Part shown: positions 9,232 through 17,430 of the stretch, piece after piece | Layout of the letters: every line of letters begins with the position of its first letter | Numbering within the stretch: the stretch's first letter is position 1 | Origin: Planctomycetota bacterium | GTDB taxonomy: Bacteria > Planctomycetota > UBA1135 > GCA-002686595 | Reading direction: 5' to 3' | Length of the DNA stretch: 64,000 nucleotides | NCBI GenBank assembly: GCA_014238415.1 | Contig: JABABA010000014.1 | Location: 1 to 64,000 of the forward strand | Made by a program: the position numbers and the translations under genes | The notes under the pieces: generated by a model | Databases searched by the model: none | Seen by the model: the letters and a program-made list of their open reading frames with translations, nothing else | What the model was told of the DNA's origin: nothing

Positions 9232-10401
9232 TCACTTCCCGAGCACTTTAGTGAGATCGAGCACCACCGGGTCAAACCTGGCGCGTCCGGCCACCTTCCT
9301 CAGGTCTCCGCTCGGGGCGGCGTCGGCAAACTTCGCCGGAAACTCAAACCTGACCGAGAGCTCGTGTTTCCCCGAAGGGAAGGCGTAGTAGTCCAGTCCT
9401 CCTCCAAAGAAGCGCTCGACGAGAATTCGGTCCCCCTTTTCGTTGAAGAAGACATTGTCGATCGACTCCTTTGACTTGAGGTCGATCTTCTCCCCGATCG
9501 GCTCTCCTGTCGCAGTCGAATACCGGCGGATCCATGAGGGCCCCACGGAGAGCACCTCTTCGCCGTTCGGCGTGAACATCACGTGCTTTCCGGGGAAGGG
9601 GCGCCTACTGAGGGCCCTGCGGTCCTCGAAATCCACCCGCCACACCTCCTCGCCCGTCTTCGCGTCGAAGAGCGCGTGATATGTCTCACCGTGCTCCCCC
9701 TTTCCGCTGCCTTCCTCTTCCCTCCATTCGATGTGCCGTAGGAACACCGCCACCTTCTCTCCATCCGGCGAGACCCCGTATTCGGCGCTCAGCGCTTCCA
9801 TCGGGCTCTCTGCCGAGATGCTCCACGCGCGCTTCTTCTTTTTGAGGTCCCAGCAGGTGAGCTCGTGTCCGGCCTCGAGCCCGTCCTCTCCTATTGGGAG
9901 CTTGCGGTGGACCAGATGGACGAAGGTCTCCCCGTTGGCGCTCATGCGCGGCGGGCTATTGAGACCGCATGGTCCGCCCAGCTTGATCACCGCCTTGGGT
10001 TTCTTGCCCGTGGTCTTCCAGAGCTTCAGCGTGTGGTCGCCGTCGCTGTAACTGGCGATCGTCTTCCCGTCTGCGGTGAACCTCAACCAAATCGGGTGCG
10101 CGTCGTGAGAGCCCAGGGTCTTCGAGAGGCCTCCTTTGCGCGTCTCCCAGAGGTAGACCTCACCGCCAGCGCTGCTCTCAGAGGAGCCGTTGTTAGAAGA
10201 GCTCCTGACGATCCAGGACGCGCCGGCGAGCTTCTTTCCGTCCAGCGAGAACGCATAGTTGTAGAGCCCGCCGTGCTGGGCCGGCTTGCTCAAGTCCAAA
10301 CGGGGAAGCGAGGCGCCGTCGACGGTCTTCGTTTGGGCGATGGCCGAGACCGGCACCGCGAAGAAGAGGAGCGCGAAGAGGGCTTTGTGAATGTCATTCA
10401 T
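9232..10401 (-). CDS. secreted WD40-like beta-propeller protein
   Basis: This 389-residue protein has a clear signal peptide (cut near residue 22). It contains several repeats of the WD40/YVTN kind, such as FSLDGKKLAGAS, FTADGKTIASYS, VSPDGEKVAVF and FTPNGEEVLSVG, which are spaced like propeller blades. No catalytic motif is visible. Such proteins serve as protein-protein scaffolds in the cell envelope. Its partner is unknown and neighbours give no clue. Confidence 0.6.
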   Translation of the reverse strand: MNDIHKALFALLFFAVPVSAIAQTKTVDGASLPRLDLSKPAQHGGLYNYAFSLDGKKLAGASWIVRSSSNNGSSESSAGGEVYLWETRKGGLSKTLGSHDAHPIWLRFTADGKTIASYSDGDHTLKLWKTTGKKPKAVIKLGGPCGLNSPPRMSANGETFVHLVHRKLPIGEDGLEAGHELTCWDLKKKKRAWSISAESPMEALSAEYGVSPDGEKVAVFLRHIEWREEEGSGKGEHGETYHALFDAKTGEEVWRVDFEDRRALSRRPFPGKHVMFTPNGEEVLSVGPSWIRRYSTATGEPIGEKIDLKSKESIDNVFFNEKGDRILVERFFGGGLDYYAFPSGKHELSVRFEFPAKFADAAPSGDLRKVAGRARFDPVVLDLTKVLGK

Positions 10402-10578
10402 AGTCGAAGGCTCTTCGGTTGACAGTGATCTTGTACCCAGCGCTGGGGCTCAGCGTAGCTCGGCTATGAGTCCTGCCGAGCCTTCGGATACGAAGGGGGG
10501 GCATGCACGCCAAGACCCTACTTGAGTTCCTCCCGGTGACGCAAGTGGTGCCCCGGCAGGTACGCCGCCACATCATTG

Positions 10579-10708
10579 CGCGCAGGGGTCAGGCGCATGA
10601 TGGTGGCTGCCGAAGTCCAGGGCGCGGAACATGGAGCCGTGGTCCAGGGTGTTCTGGAAGGGGCGCTTCTCAGAATCCCCAGGAGACGGAGATGGTCGGC
10701 TCTTCGCC
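10579..10708 (-). repeat. repeat D, copy 2
   Basis: This copy is closely related to 4152-4272. It covers the last codons of the pseudogene at 10670-11326 and about 90 bases past its stop. The rest of the 268-base gap down to the WD40-like gene shows no gene. Confidence 0.6.
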
Positions 10709-11326
10709 ATTGAGGAGGATCAGGGAGTAGCTCAAAGGGGGGCGACGGAGAGTGAGGATCGGGTGCAGGTTGTCTCCGTCGTAGATGAGCCTTCCTGTCC
10801 ACGCTTCATCCAAGGCGTAATTCAGGCTGGCCGGTACTCGAAACCTCTCGTCTTCAATTCCATAGGACAAGCTGGCGCTGCCGCTGAACCCAGCCCCGAG
10901 GTTCTGGGCCGCTGTGACGTACAGTGCGTTGCCGTCCACTTCGGTGGAGGGCCAGGCCGAACTCGTCCCTAGGGCCAAGGCAGGGTGTTCATCAGTGGCA
11001 TCCATGAAACGCCAGTTCACCAGGGGGAAGAGCTGCTCCTCCTCCTGGTCGTATTCAAGACCGACCTGAAGATCCCTGCGAAGCCGATGTACGAGTGAGA
11101 ACTCGATGGGCGAGCGGTCCGAGTCGACCAGGATGAAACGCCCCGTCAGACTCCACGAGCCAGATTGGATTTGTCCTGCACCCCACACGGGAGCGCCCTC
11201 ACCGGGTCAGCCAGGTCACATGGGGATCGGAGGCGCAGCCTCGTCCTGGGCGGGAAACCATGGATCCGACCAGGGAAGAGGGTCAACCAGGAGAAGCGGT
11301 GCCGTAATGAGCAGTGCGGTGATCAT
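10670..11326 (-). pseudogene. beta-barrel outer-membrane protein gene with two in-frame TGA codons
   Basis: An ATG at 11326 opens a signal-peptide-like stretch (MITALLITAPLLLV) ending near FPAQDEAAPP. In the same frame two TGA codons follow at 11216-11218 and 11207-11209. The frame then continues for 172 codons of alternating polar/hydrophobic strands ending in SVSWGF, which fits an outer-membrane beta-barrel with C-terminal Phe. There is no cysteine-like or redox context around the TGAs, so selenocysteine is unlikely. I read it as a decayed gene; a truncated internal start at a GTG (11188) would lack the export signal. Confidence 0.55.
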
Positions 11327-11381
11327 CTTGCTGGATACTAGCTAAAACGCTCCGCCGGTTTCGGGATTGGATGAGCTTTTC

Positions 11382-11465
11382 AACCTGAAGTGGCGCAGGC
11401 TAAGGAATCAGAAAGTTGTGGGAGCCTGATTGGAAGCAGCCTCCGGGACTTGCCCCAGGATTGCT
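11382..11465. repeat. repeat C, copy 1
   Basis: The stretch beginning AACCTGAAGTGGCGCAGGC is similar over about 85 bases to 14660-14760. The core is an imperfect inverted repeat of the form GGAGCCTG-loop-CAGCCTCC. It lies in the 284-base gap before the DUF6090 gene, where nothing else is recognised. Confidence 0.5.
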
Positions 11466-11610
11466 TCAGGGGCCCTCGGGCAGTTGCTGAATTGACCTGG
11501 CTGCCGTGCGGTGAGATGTTCCAGCAATGCCGCCGGACGATTCGATTGCCCCAGCTTGAAATCTTCAATTGCCTTTGATTAGCTTGAACCGCCAGTCAGT
11601 GAGGTGAGCA

Positions 11611-12360
11611 GTGGAGAATGCCATCCGGCATATCAAGGAATATTGGTACAAGTACCTTCTAGAGACCCTGGTTATCGTCGTGGGTGTTCTAGGCGCCTTC
11701 GCACTGAACAATTGGAATGAATCGAAGGTCAGGCTTCGAACGGAAAAGGAAGTGCTGGATCAGATTTCATCTGATCTCCAGCGCACCGTAGATAGTGTTG
11801 AGAGGAGCTCCTCATCGCACATACAGATCATAGCCACTGCCATGGAGCTCTTGGATCACATGGCCGGTGATGAGCCCTACGATGAGGCCATCTCATACCA
11901 GTTGGCCGAATCGTTCTTCTATACGCAACTGGACAACGACCTTGGTGGTTACAAGACCATGCAGTCACATGGGGTTGACATCATTGCAAACCAAGATCTA
12001 AGAAATCAGATAATCCACCACTTCGGACAGAGGCTCGCTGTCATCAAGAGACGTGAATCGATACTGTTCGACTTCGCCGACAAGGTGAAGCTGTATGAGT
12101 GCCAGAAATATTTCAAGCACACCTTTGAGGTCGAGAACTTTCTTGTGGGCGAAGAAACTGCAACTGGATGGGGAGACATCCGACTGAGAAGTGAGCCGCG
12201 AGATTATGAAGTGCTGCGGCGAAGTGAGGAGTACCGGTATCACCTCAAGACCTACATGGAGACGGTCAAGTGGTATGAGGTCGGCATCCAGGTGTTCGGT
12301 CGCGAGACGGGCGAATTGGTTGATGCCATAGGCGAAGAAGTCACCAGCCGCTTTGAATAA
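11611..12360 (+). CDS. DUF6090-like membrane-anchored protein
   Basis: The 249-residue protein starts with a short amphipathic segment and one transmembrane helix (about residues 16-35) ending in ALNNWNE. That motif and the later GYKTMQSHGVDIIANQDLR are typical of the DUF6090 family. The rest is predicted soluble and helical. Its function is unknown. The start is GTG, with a fair Shine-Dalgarno (GAGGTGAG) just upstream, unlike most genes here. The gene looks more AT-rich than its surroundings, and the family is common in Bacteroidota, so transfer is plausible. Confidence 0.65.
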   Translation: MENAIRHIKEYWYKYLLETLVIVVGVLGAFALNNWNESKVRLRTEKEVLDQISSDLQRTVDSVERSSSSHIQIIATAMELLDHMAGDEPYDEAISYQLAESFFYTQLDNDLGGYKTMQSHGVDIIANQDLRNQIIHHFGQRLAVIKRRESILFDFADKVKLYECQKYFKHTFEVENFLVGEETATGWGDIRLRSEPRDYEVLRRSEEYRYHLKTYMETVKWYEVGIQVFGRETGELVDAIGEEVTSRFE

Positions 12361-12501
12361 AGGCCTGCGGGTCTGCGGTGCAGGCATATTGCAAGCTGAG
12401 GAGAGCGGGCATGGGACTAGAAAACCGATGCACTCTCCAAGATCGGTGACGGTCCGCGGGCCGAGTCATGTTTCTGGAGTCACTTTCCATCCCACCGGAA
12501 T

Positions 12502-13095
12502 TCAGTCCTCGGCCATCCAGTACCAATTTCCGGAGAGGTGCCCCTTGCTGCCGGAGTTGTAGCACAGGTCGTCGATGCCCGTGGTGCTGTAGACGAAGCC
12601 TGCCTCTACATCATTGGACAGTGTGAAGTAGATCCGGTTCTTGTCATGGCAGTCTCGGTTAGCCTGCTGATAGATGGAATACGGACCTACACTGGCCTTG
12701 GAGATGGAAAAAGAATCGCGTGGCTCGAGATCAATTTCGATGACTTGATCCAACGCCGGCCTGGCGAAGGCGAAGCCTAGGTGCATGGGTGCTTTGAAGG
12801 CGACCAGAAGTGTGACGATGGCGGGCAGAAGCACCACGCTGCGCCAGCCCGTCCAGAGAGCGGGGCGTTGGGTGAGGAGGGTGCCGACCAGTGCGATCAC
12901 CAAGCGGATACTGATAGCGAGAGATATCAACCCCCAGAGTATCATCAGGAAGAAGATGAACCTCATGTAGTAGAAGCTTGGCAGCATGGCTCTCCAGAGC
13001 ACGACAGCTGATAGGCCTGACACCAGCGCCAGGGTATAGCGATCGAAGGGGAGTTGCCACATGGCGGGAGGCTTGTTGTTCGTAGTGTTCATCAT
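12502..13095 (-). CDS. hypothetical membrane protein
   Basis: The 197-residue protein has about three hydrophobic segments in the first 120 residues. A soluble C-terminal part contains three Cys and ends in GNWYWMAED. I recognise no family. Two ATGs open the frame (13095 and 13092), and a TAGAAT hexamer lies 9 nt upstream, which supports this start. It sits alone on the minus strand inside the small-gene island. Confidence 0.45.
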   Translation of the reverse strand: MMNTTNNKPPAMWQLPFDRYTLALVSGLSAVVLWRAMLPSFYYMRFIFFLMILWGLISLAISIRLVIALVGTLLTQRPALWTGWRSVVLLPAIVTLLVAFKAPMHLGFAFARPALDQVIEIDLEPRDSFSISKASVGPYSIYQQANRDCHDKNRIYFTLSNDVEAGFVYSTTGIDDLCYNSGSKGHLSGNWYWMAED

Positions 13096-13439
13096 CTTCT
13101 ATGCATTCTATGGATTTGGATCCGCAGCAGATGAATGAATAGCAATCGGTATGAGAAAGGTGAACCATGTGGTAGGTGGTAATCATGGTGTCTTCATGTG
13201 AGGGATTACTTTGATTGATGAAGGTGCCAGGACCAAGGACCGCTTGGAGTCCCACCATCTAGCTACAACCAGTTCTGAAGGATGCCCATCAACGCGCAGT
13301 TCTCCGCTGGAGTTGGAGTTTGGTAGGTTTTGGGAACGAAGCAAGGGGGCCTTGACCTCAACCGCTATACCCTCGATTTTGATAGATCAGATATGAGAAC
13401 CATGAATGACTACAGAGAAGCATCAGGAGTTCATAGGGC
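13096..13439. other. 344-base gap with repeat B copy 1
   Basis: No coding region is convincing here. The stretch 13259-13325 is the first copy of repeat B (see 14196-14263). The remainder shows no recognisable element. Confidence 0.4.
13259..13325 (+). repeat. repeat B, copy 1
   Basis: Beginning CTAGCTACAACCAGTTCTGA, about 67 bases match 14196-14263 at roughly 85% by eye. Copy 2 lies directly upstream of a small secreted-protein gene. This copy lies upstream of the small membrane-protein gene at 13440. Confidence 0.6.
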
Positions 13440-13610
13440 ATGCTGGAGGCCCTCTGGATCATTATTTGCAGTCTCATAGGTGCTGTGGGTGGCGCAATTT
13501 TGATCGGGGGCTTTACTTCGATCCCGCTTTCCATTCTCGGCGGCGTCCTTGGGGGGATAGCTGGACCCCTCATTGGAAAGTACATCCCATTCTTTGAGTG
13601 GTTCATCTGA
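13440..13610 (+). CDS. small glycine-rich membrane protein (56 aa)
   Basis: The frame encodes MLEALWIIICSLIGAVGG followed by a second hydrophobic stretch and ends in PFFEWFI. Two Gly-rich transmembrane helices are likely (about residues 4-24 and 27-47). A Shine-Dalgarno-like AGGAG lies at 13425-13429, 10 nt before the ATG. No family is recognised. It is supported by composition and the ribosome site only. Confidence 0.45.
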   Translation: MLEALWIIICSLIGAVGGAILIGGFTSIPLSILGGVLGGIAGPLIGKYIPFFEWFI

Positions 13611-13809
13611 CAGCTCCCGCCTCTTCAGCCTGTCCGAATAGCTCCCACCTGGCTCTGAACGAGTCACCTGAACGCAGGAGTTTCCGCATCTTCTGGTCCT
13701 TAGCAGAGGGTTGTTCAAATGGGTATGATGTTTGAGCTGATCTATGAAACTCGTCCCAATTGCCCTCCTCACCGACTCCGTCGCAGTGAGTTCGTGTTAG
13801 GGTCGATCC

Positions 13810-14118
13810 ATGGCCAGCAACGAACCAGACAATCCTGGTGGTAGGTTCTTTGCCATTGCCGTGGCAATGGGGATCATCGGCGGGGGTGCGTTGCTGGGAG
13901 GGGTCTCTTTGATCCTCGGGCGCACCGGCAATGCATCGAATCACCTGGCGGATATTGGACTCCTGTTGTTGATCGTTGCGGGTGTTGCCAACCTGGCAGC
14001 CATCCCTATGGGGCTTCGCTTCATGCTTGTTCAAAAGAAGTTCCTGTGGTGGTGGCCCATCAGCCTGCTATTAGCAGTGGCCGCCGCGGTCGGTTGTGTG
14101 ATCGCCCTCAACCTCTGA
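13810..14118 (+). CDS. small hypothetical membrane protein (102 aa)
   Basis: The protein has three probable transmembrane helices (about residues 13-36, 47-67 and 78-100), with a short basic loop (VQKK) between the last two. No family is recognised. A TAGGGT hexamer sits 6 nt before the ATG, as for many other genes in the window. It lies between the two small genes of the island. Confidence 0.5.
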   Translation: MASNEPDNPGGRFFAIAVAMGIIGGGALLGGVSLILGRTGNASNHLADIGLLLLIVAGVANLAAIPMGLRFMLVQKKFLWWWPISLLLAVAAAVGCVIALNL

Positions 14119-14195
14119 AGCACACCGAGTCACAGGTACGCGAGGGCACCTGCAATGCTGGCAAGAAGATCGCACCCCTCCCCAAGAAGTAGCGA

Positions 14196-14263
14196 CTAGC
14201 TACAACCAGCTCTGAAGGAGTCCCATCAACGTGAAGTTCTCCGCTGGGGTTGGAGGTTGGTAT
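14196..14263 (+). repeat. repeat B, copy 2
   Basis: This is a direct repeat of 13259-13325. It ends where the TATCGT hexamer of the next gene begins, so it forms the upstream region of that gene. Confidence 0.6.
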
Positions 14264-14272
14264 CGTTCAGGG

Positions 14273-14623
14273 ATGAAGTACGTGGTTCTCTGCCTTCTAG
14301 CGGCGCTTGTCGTCTCTGTTTTCGTTGATTCCCATGGAGGTGGCAGAGACAAGTCTGAGACGGAGATTCCTGAGAGAGAGTCGGTCCACTACGGATCAGC
14401 CAGTGGGCCTGACGGTCCCGTTGCTGAAGGTGCCCATTGTTGGAGGTGCAATACCGTCTGGGGAACGAAAGACACGGAGTATCACGAATGGCATCGTCGT
14501 GAGCTGAATATGATGATGTACGCCAGTGGCTGCAAGCAGTGCAGGTATCACGGCGCATACAAGGACATGGAGATTCCCGAGGGGCATAGGCCAGCCGAGT
14601 TAGGGCCGTGGCCAAGGAAATGA
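14273..14623 (+). CDS. small secreted Cys-rich protein (116 aa)
   Basis: An N-terminal signal peptide (MKYVVLCLLAALVVSVFV) is followed by a charged linker and a domain with two CxxC pairs (CWRC and CKQC about 35 residues apart) plus several His. This suggests metal or haem binding in the periplasm, but CxxCH is absent, so it is not a c-type cytochrome. The frame is open from 14231; the ATG at 14273 was chosen for the signal peptide and the TATCGT hexamer 6 nt upstream. Confidence 0.5.
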   Translation: MKYVVLCLLAALVVSVFVDSHGGGRDKSETEIPERESVHYGSASGPDGPVAEGAHCWRCNTVWGTKDTEYHEWHRRELNMMMYASGCKQCRYHGAYKDMEIPEGHRPAELGPWPRK

Positions 14624-14659
14624 TGTGACAAATCGGATTAGAAATCCGATGCACTCTCC

Positions 14660-14760
14660 AACCTGAACTGACGCAAGCCCAAGAGAGTCAAGAACTTACA
14701 AGAGCCTGGTTGGGAACAGGCTCCAAGATTTGCCTCGGGTTTGCCTCAGAGTCCGATCAG
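14660..14760. repeat. repeat C, copy 2, with hairpin
   Basis: This copy is related to 11382-11465. It contains a perfect 7-bp inverted repeat, GAGCCTG and CAGGCTC, with an 8-nt loop at 14702-14723. It could end transcription from the convergent flanking genes, though no U-tract follows. Confidence 0.5.
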
Positions 14761-14799
14761 GTAGCCAATGACAAGGAACGGTTGAGAGCTGAAGCCGCT

Positions 14800-15819
14800 T
14801 TAGAAGTGGTAGACCAGGCCTAAGGTGAAACTGGAGTCGTACTCCTGGTGCCCGCCAACCGGGAACTGAAAGGCGCCGCGGACTTCGACGCTACTCGTCA
14901 TGTTGTATGCGGCTCCGATCAGTAGTTCGGCGGAACTGTGACCGTTGCTTGGACTGTCCAGCGAAGTTCGACCGTTGAATTCGAGAATTCCACTTGTGAC
15001 GCCTAGCAGGGAGTGCGCACCCTTGTGCCCGCGATCAGGAACGGTTTCCGAGTGCACGTCATGAGTTTGAAGAATGTAGGCAAGCGCAGCGTTGTAGAAG
15101 AACTCGGAGTCGCCCGAATCCATGCCGCTTTCGGCGCCGATTTGCACGCTGGCCTGTAGCCGGTTCCTCAGGTCAAACCAGGCAGAAAATGAAGGAGCCC
15201 AGCTTGCTTCACCACTGCCTAGGCCTAGGTCCTCATCGCCCGTTGGGATGGACAGTTCCAGGTTACCGGCCAAAAGGAAATCCGCCGATTCAACGAGTAG
15301 CGCTCGAGCCGCAGTCGCAATATCGCCAAGGCCAGATTCTGAGTTTGCGCCGCTCGGATCGAGTTGAATCAATGGAGCTTCAAGGACCATTCCGATCCGG
15401 CGAGTAAAGGCCCATTCGAGTTCCATTTCGAATTCGGCCTCATCACCCTCAGAGCCTTGCGCCGAGCCATAGCTCAAAAATAACTCTCGGCCCAGGAACG
15501 CTGGTTCGATGTTGAAGACGTGCACATAGGGCGTGCCGCGCTCGCTGTAATGGCTATGTGCCCATGGCGTGAGCCAATCGCAGCCGGACTCCGGGCCAAG
15601 ATCGTAGTGATGATCTTCTTGATACCCGGCCTCGTGCGTACTTTGCGCGTAAGCATTTCTAATGGAGCCCGCTCCACCGATCAGCAAGAGCAGGCCAGTG
15701 CACTTGGAGATTTTGGCCGACGTGGTTAGAAAGCCCCTAAGAGCGACCATTCCTAGCGTGCCCTGGCCCTCATGGGAGCTGTCAGCGTTGTGATTGGACG
15801 AATTGAACATTCTTAACAT
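14800..15819 (-). CDS. outer-membrane beta-barrel protein (transporter/MetA-type)
   Basis: The 339-residue protein has a signal region (LLLLIGGAGSIRNAYA, about residues 43-58) after an unusually long N-terminus. A His-containing segment and alternating beta strands ending in GLVYHF follow. The C-terminal aromatic residue and the pattern LELSIPTGDEDLG are like MetA-pathway or phenol-degradation outer-membrane proteins. Substrate unknown. The start may be the ATG at 15819 or 15810. Confidence 0.55.
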   Translation of the reverse strand: MLRMFNSSNHNADSSHEGQGTLGMVALRGFLTTSAKISKCTGLLLLIGGAGSIRNAYAQSTHEAGYQEDHHYDLGPESGCDWLTPWAHSHYSERGTPYVHVFNIEPAFLGRELFLSYGSAQGSEGDEAEFEMELEWAFTRRIGMVLEAPLIQLDPSGANSESGLGDIATAARALLVESADFLLAGNLELSIPTGDEDLGLGSGEASWAPSFSAWFDLRNRLQASVQIGAESGMDSGDSEFFYNAALAYILQTHDVHSETVPDRGHKGAHSLLGVTSGILEFNGRTSLDSPSNGHSSAELLIGAAYNMTSSVEVRGAFQFPVGGHQEYDSSFTLGLVYHF

Positions 15820-15849
15820 TTGTAATCAGCGCCCTCATGTACGGAGAAC

Positions 15850-15900
15850 TTCTAGTTGATCGGGAATAGGCTCCGAGGTTTGTCTCAGGGTTCTAGCAGG
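15850..15900. repeat. repeat C, copy 3 (partial)
   Basis: About 50 bases (TTGATCGGGAATAGGCTCCG onward) match the right half of repeat C copy 2. The left arm of the hairpin has been lost. Confidence 0.4.
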
Positions 15901-15954
15901 TAGACGGGAGCAGGAGCTGTTTGGCCGGCGCTCAATCGGATCTTCGGCTTTCAT

Positions 15955-17430
15955 CTATCCGTCCTTGGGTTTCGACCATTTTGTTTTTCGGTCCTGGGTG
16001 CGTTGGTGCACAAAGCGGCGGTGAAGGTCGCTGGCTATCTTTGGATTGGACGCAGCCATGTTGTTTTTTTCCGCCGGGTCCTGTTTCAGATTGTACAGCT
16101 GCCAGTCGCTGGCCTTGCTGGGTTCCTCCTTGGAATATCGGACGATCTTCCAGTCGCCGTGGCGCAGCGCCCAACGATTGACCCGCGTGTTCCAGATCCA
16201 GTAGAGGTCCCGTTCCCCGAGAGTGCCCGTGCCGAAGAGCAGCGGGCACAGGTCCGAGCCGTCCCAGGCAATCGCTTCGCGGGGAACGAAGCCGATCAGG
16301 CTGGCGAGGGTCGGGAACCAGTCGACGATGTGCACGACCTCCTCGATTCGCTGGGGTTTGATACGTGCGGGCCAGTTCATGAAGCCCGCTACATGAATGC
16401 CGCCTTCCCAGACATCGAGTTTGCGCCCACGGAGATCCGAGGGCTGATTGTATTTCACCAGGTGGATGCTGTTCGGGTATTTGCCCTTCTTTGAACTGCT
16501 CACCATGGGGCCGTTGTCCGATGAGAACATGATCAGGGTGTTCTTCCTCTGCCCGGTTTCCTCCAACGCCTTCAGCACATCTCCGACCGCGCTGTCCAGG
16601 TGGTGAACCGTGGCCAGCAGGAGTCGCTTGTCCCGTGAGGGCTCGGATTGGATCAGACCCTGGGGGTCGTTGAACCACTTGATCTTGTCTTCATTGAGCC
16701 AGCGCTTCGGATTCTCGGGGTCCGGCTGGGTGGGGGTGTCGACGAACTCACCGCGTTCATCCAGCGGCAGGTGAGGCGCATGGAACGGGAGGTAGAGGAA
16801 AAAGGGCCCGCTCCGCTCCTGCTTGATGAACCTGACTGCTTCATTGCGCGTCAGGTCCGTTACATGTGTGCCATCTTCGTGACCGGGAATGATTTTGTGG
16901 TTTCTATGCCAGGTCGGGTCATAGGGCGTGTCGGCCTTGGCGTGGTAGCGATGGTCGTACATACCGATCGCACCCGTCAGGGAGCCGTGGCTCCCATCGA
17001 AGCCAAAGTGGTTCGGTCCGTGCTCGGGGATGGAACCCAGGTGCCACTTGCCGCTCATGAAGGTCTCGTAGCCCGACTCCTTGAACATCGAGGCCATGGT
17101 CGCAGTGCCTATGGGAAAGGCGGGCTGATTGTTGGCCGCAAGCGCCTGGGTGCCGAAGCGTCCTGGGTAGCGGCCGGTCATGAGCGCGACCCGGGTCGGC
17201 GTGCACTGTGGCATGACATAGTTGTTGACCAGAGTGGCGCCTTCCCTGGCGAGTCGATCCAGATTGGGTGTGTAGACCGCGGGGTTGTTGTAGCCGATGT
17301 CCGCCCAGCCCTGATCGTCCGTGATGATGACGATCACATTCGGATGGTCCGCATCGCTGGGCTCTGCGGAGGTGCCGCTCAGGCACACAATCGGGAGGAG
17401 ACAGGTGAAGAGGTGCTGGAGCTTCATCAT
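15955..17430 (-). CDS. secreted sulfatase A (S1 family)
   Basis: The 491-residue protein has a signal peptide, metal-binding DD at residues 38-39 and the sulfatase signature CTPTR (Cys76), which is converted to formylglycine in active enzymes. The later GKWHLG and SSDNGP blocks supply further active-site residues. It hydrolyses sulfate esters, probably of an algal or other sulfated polysaccharide. It is last in the operon; its ATG overlaps the stop of sulfatase B by 4 bases (ATGA). The maturation enzyme is not in the window. Confidence 0.9.
   Translation of the reverse strand: MMKLQHLFTCLLPIVCLSGTSAEPSDADHPNVIVIITDDQGWADIGYNNPAVYTPNLDRLAREGATLVNNYVMPQCTPTRVALMTGRYPGRFGTQALAANNQPAFPIGTATMASMFKESGYETFMSGKWHLGSIPEHGPNHFGFDGSHGSLTGAIGMYDHRYHAKADTPYDPTWHRNHKIIPGHEDGTHVTDLTRNEAVRFIKQERSGPFFLYLPFHAPHLPLDERGEFVDTPTQPDPENPKRWLNEDKIKWFNDPQGLIQSEPSRDKRLLLATVHHLDSAVGDVLKALEETGQRKNTLIMFSSDNGPMVSSSKKGKYPNSIHLVKYNQPSDLRGRKLDVWEGGIHVAGFMNWPARIKPQRIEEVVHIVDWFPTLASLIGFVPREAIAWDGSDLCPLLFGTGTLGERDLYWIWNTRVNRWALRHGDWKIVRYSKEEPSKASDWQLYNLKQDPAEKNNMAASNPKIASDLHRRFVHQRTQDRKTKWSKPKDG

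Noticed and set aside
11207..11218. the two TGAs of the barrel gene as selenocysteine codons
   Set aside because: There is no redox motif, the two stops are only three codons apart, and no cysteine is expected there.
11340..15950. integron cassette array
   Set aside because: The repeats do not show the paired GTTRRRY/RYYYAAC ends of attC sites at gene borders, and no integrase gene is in the window.
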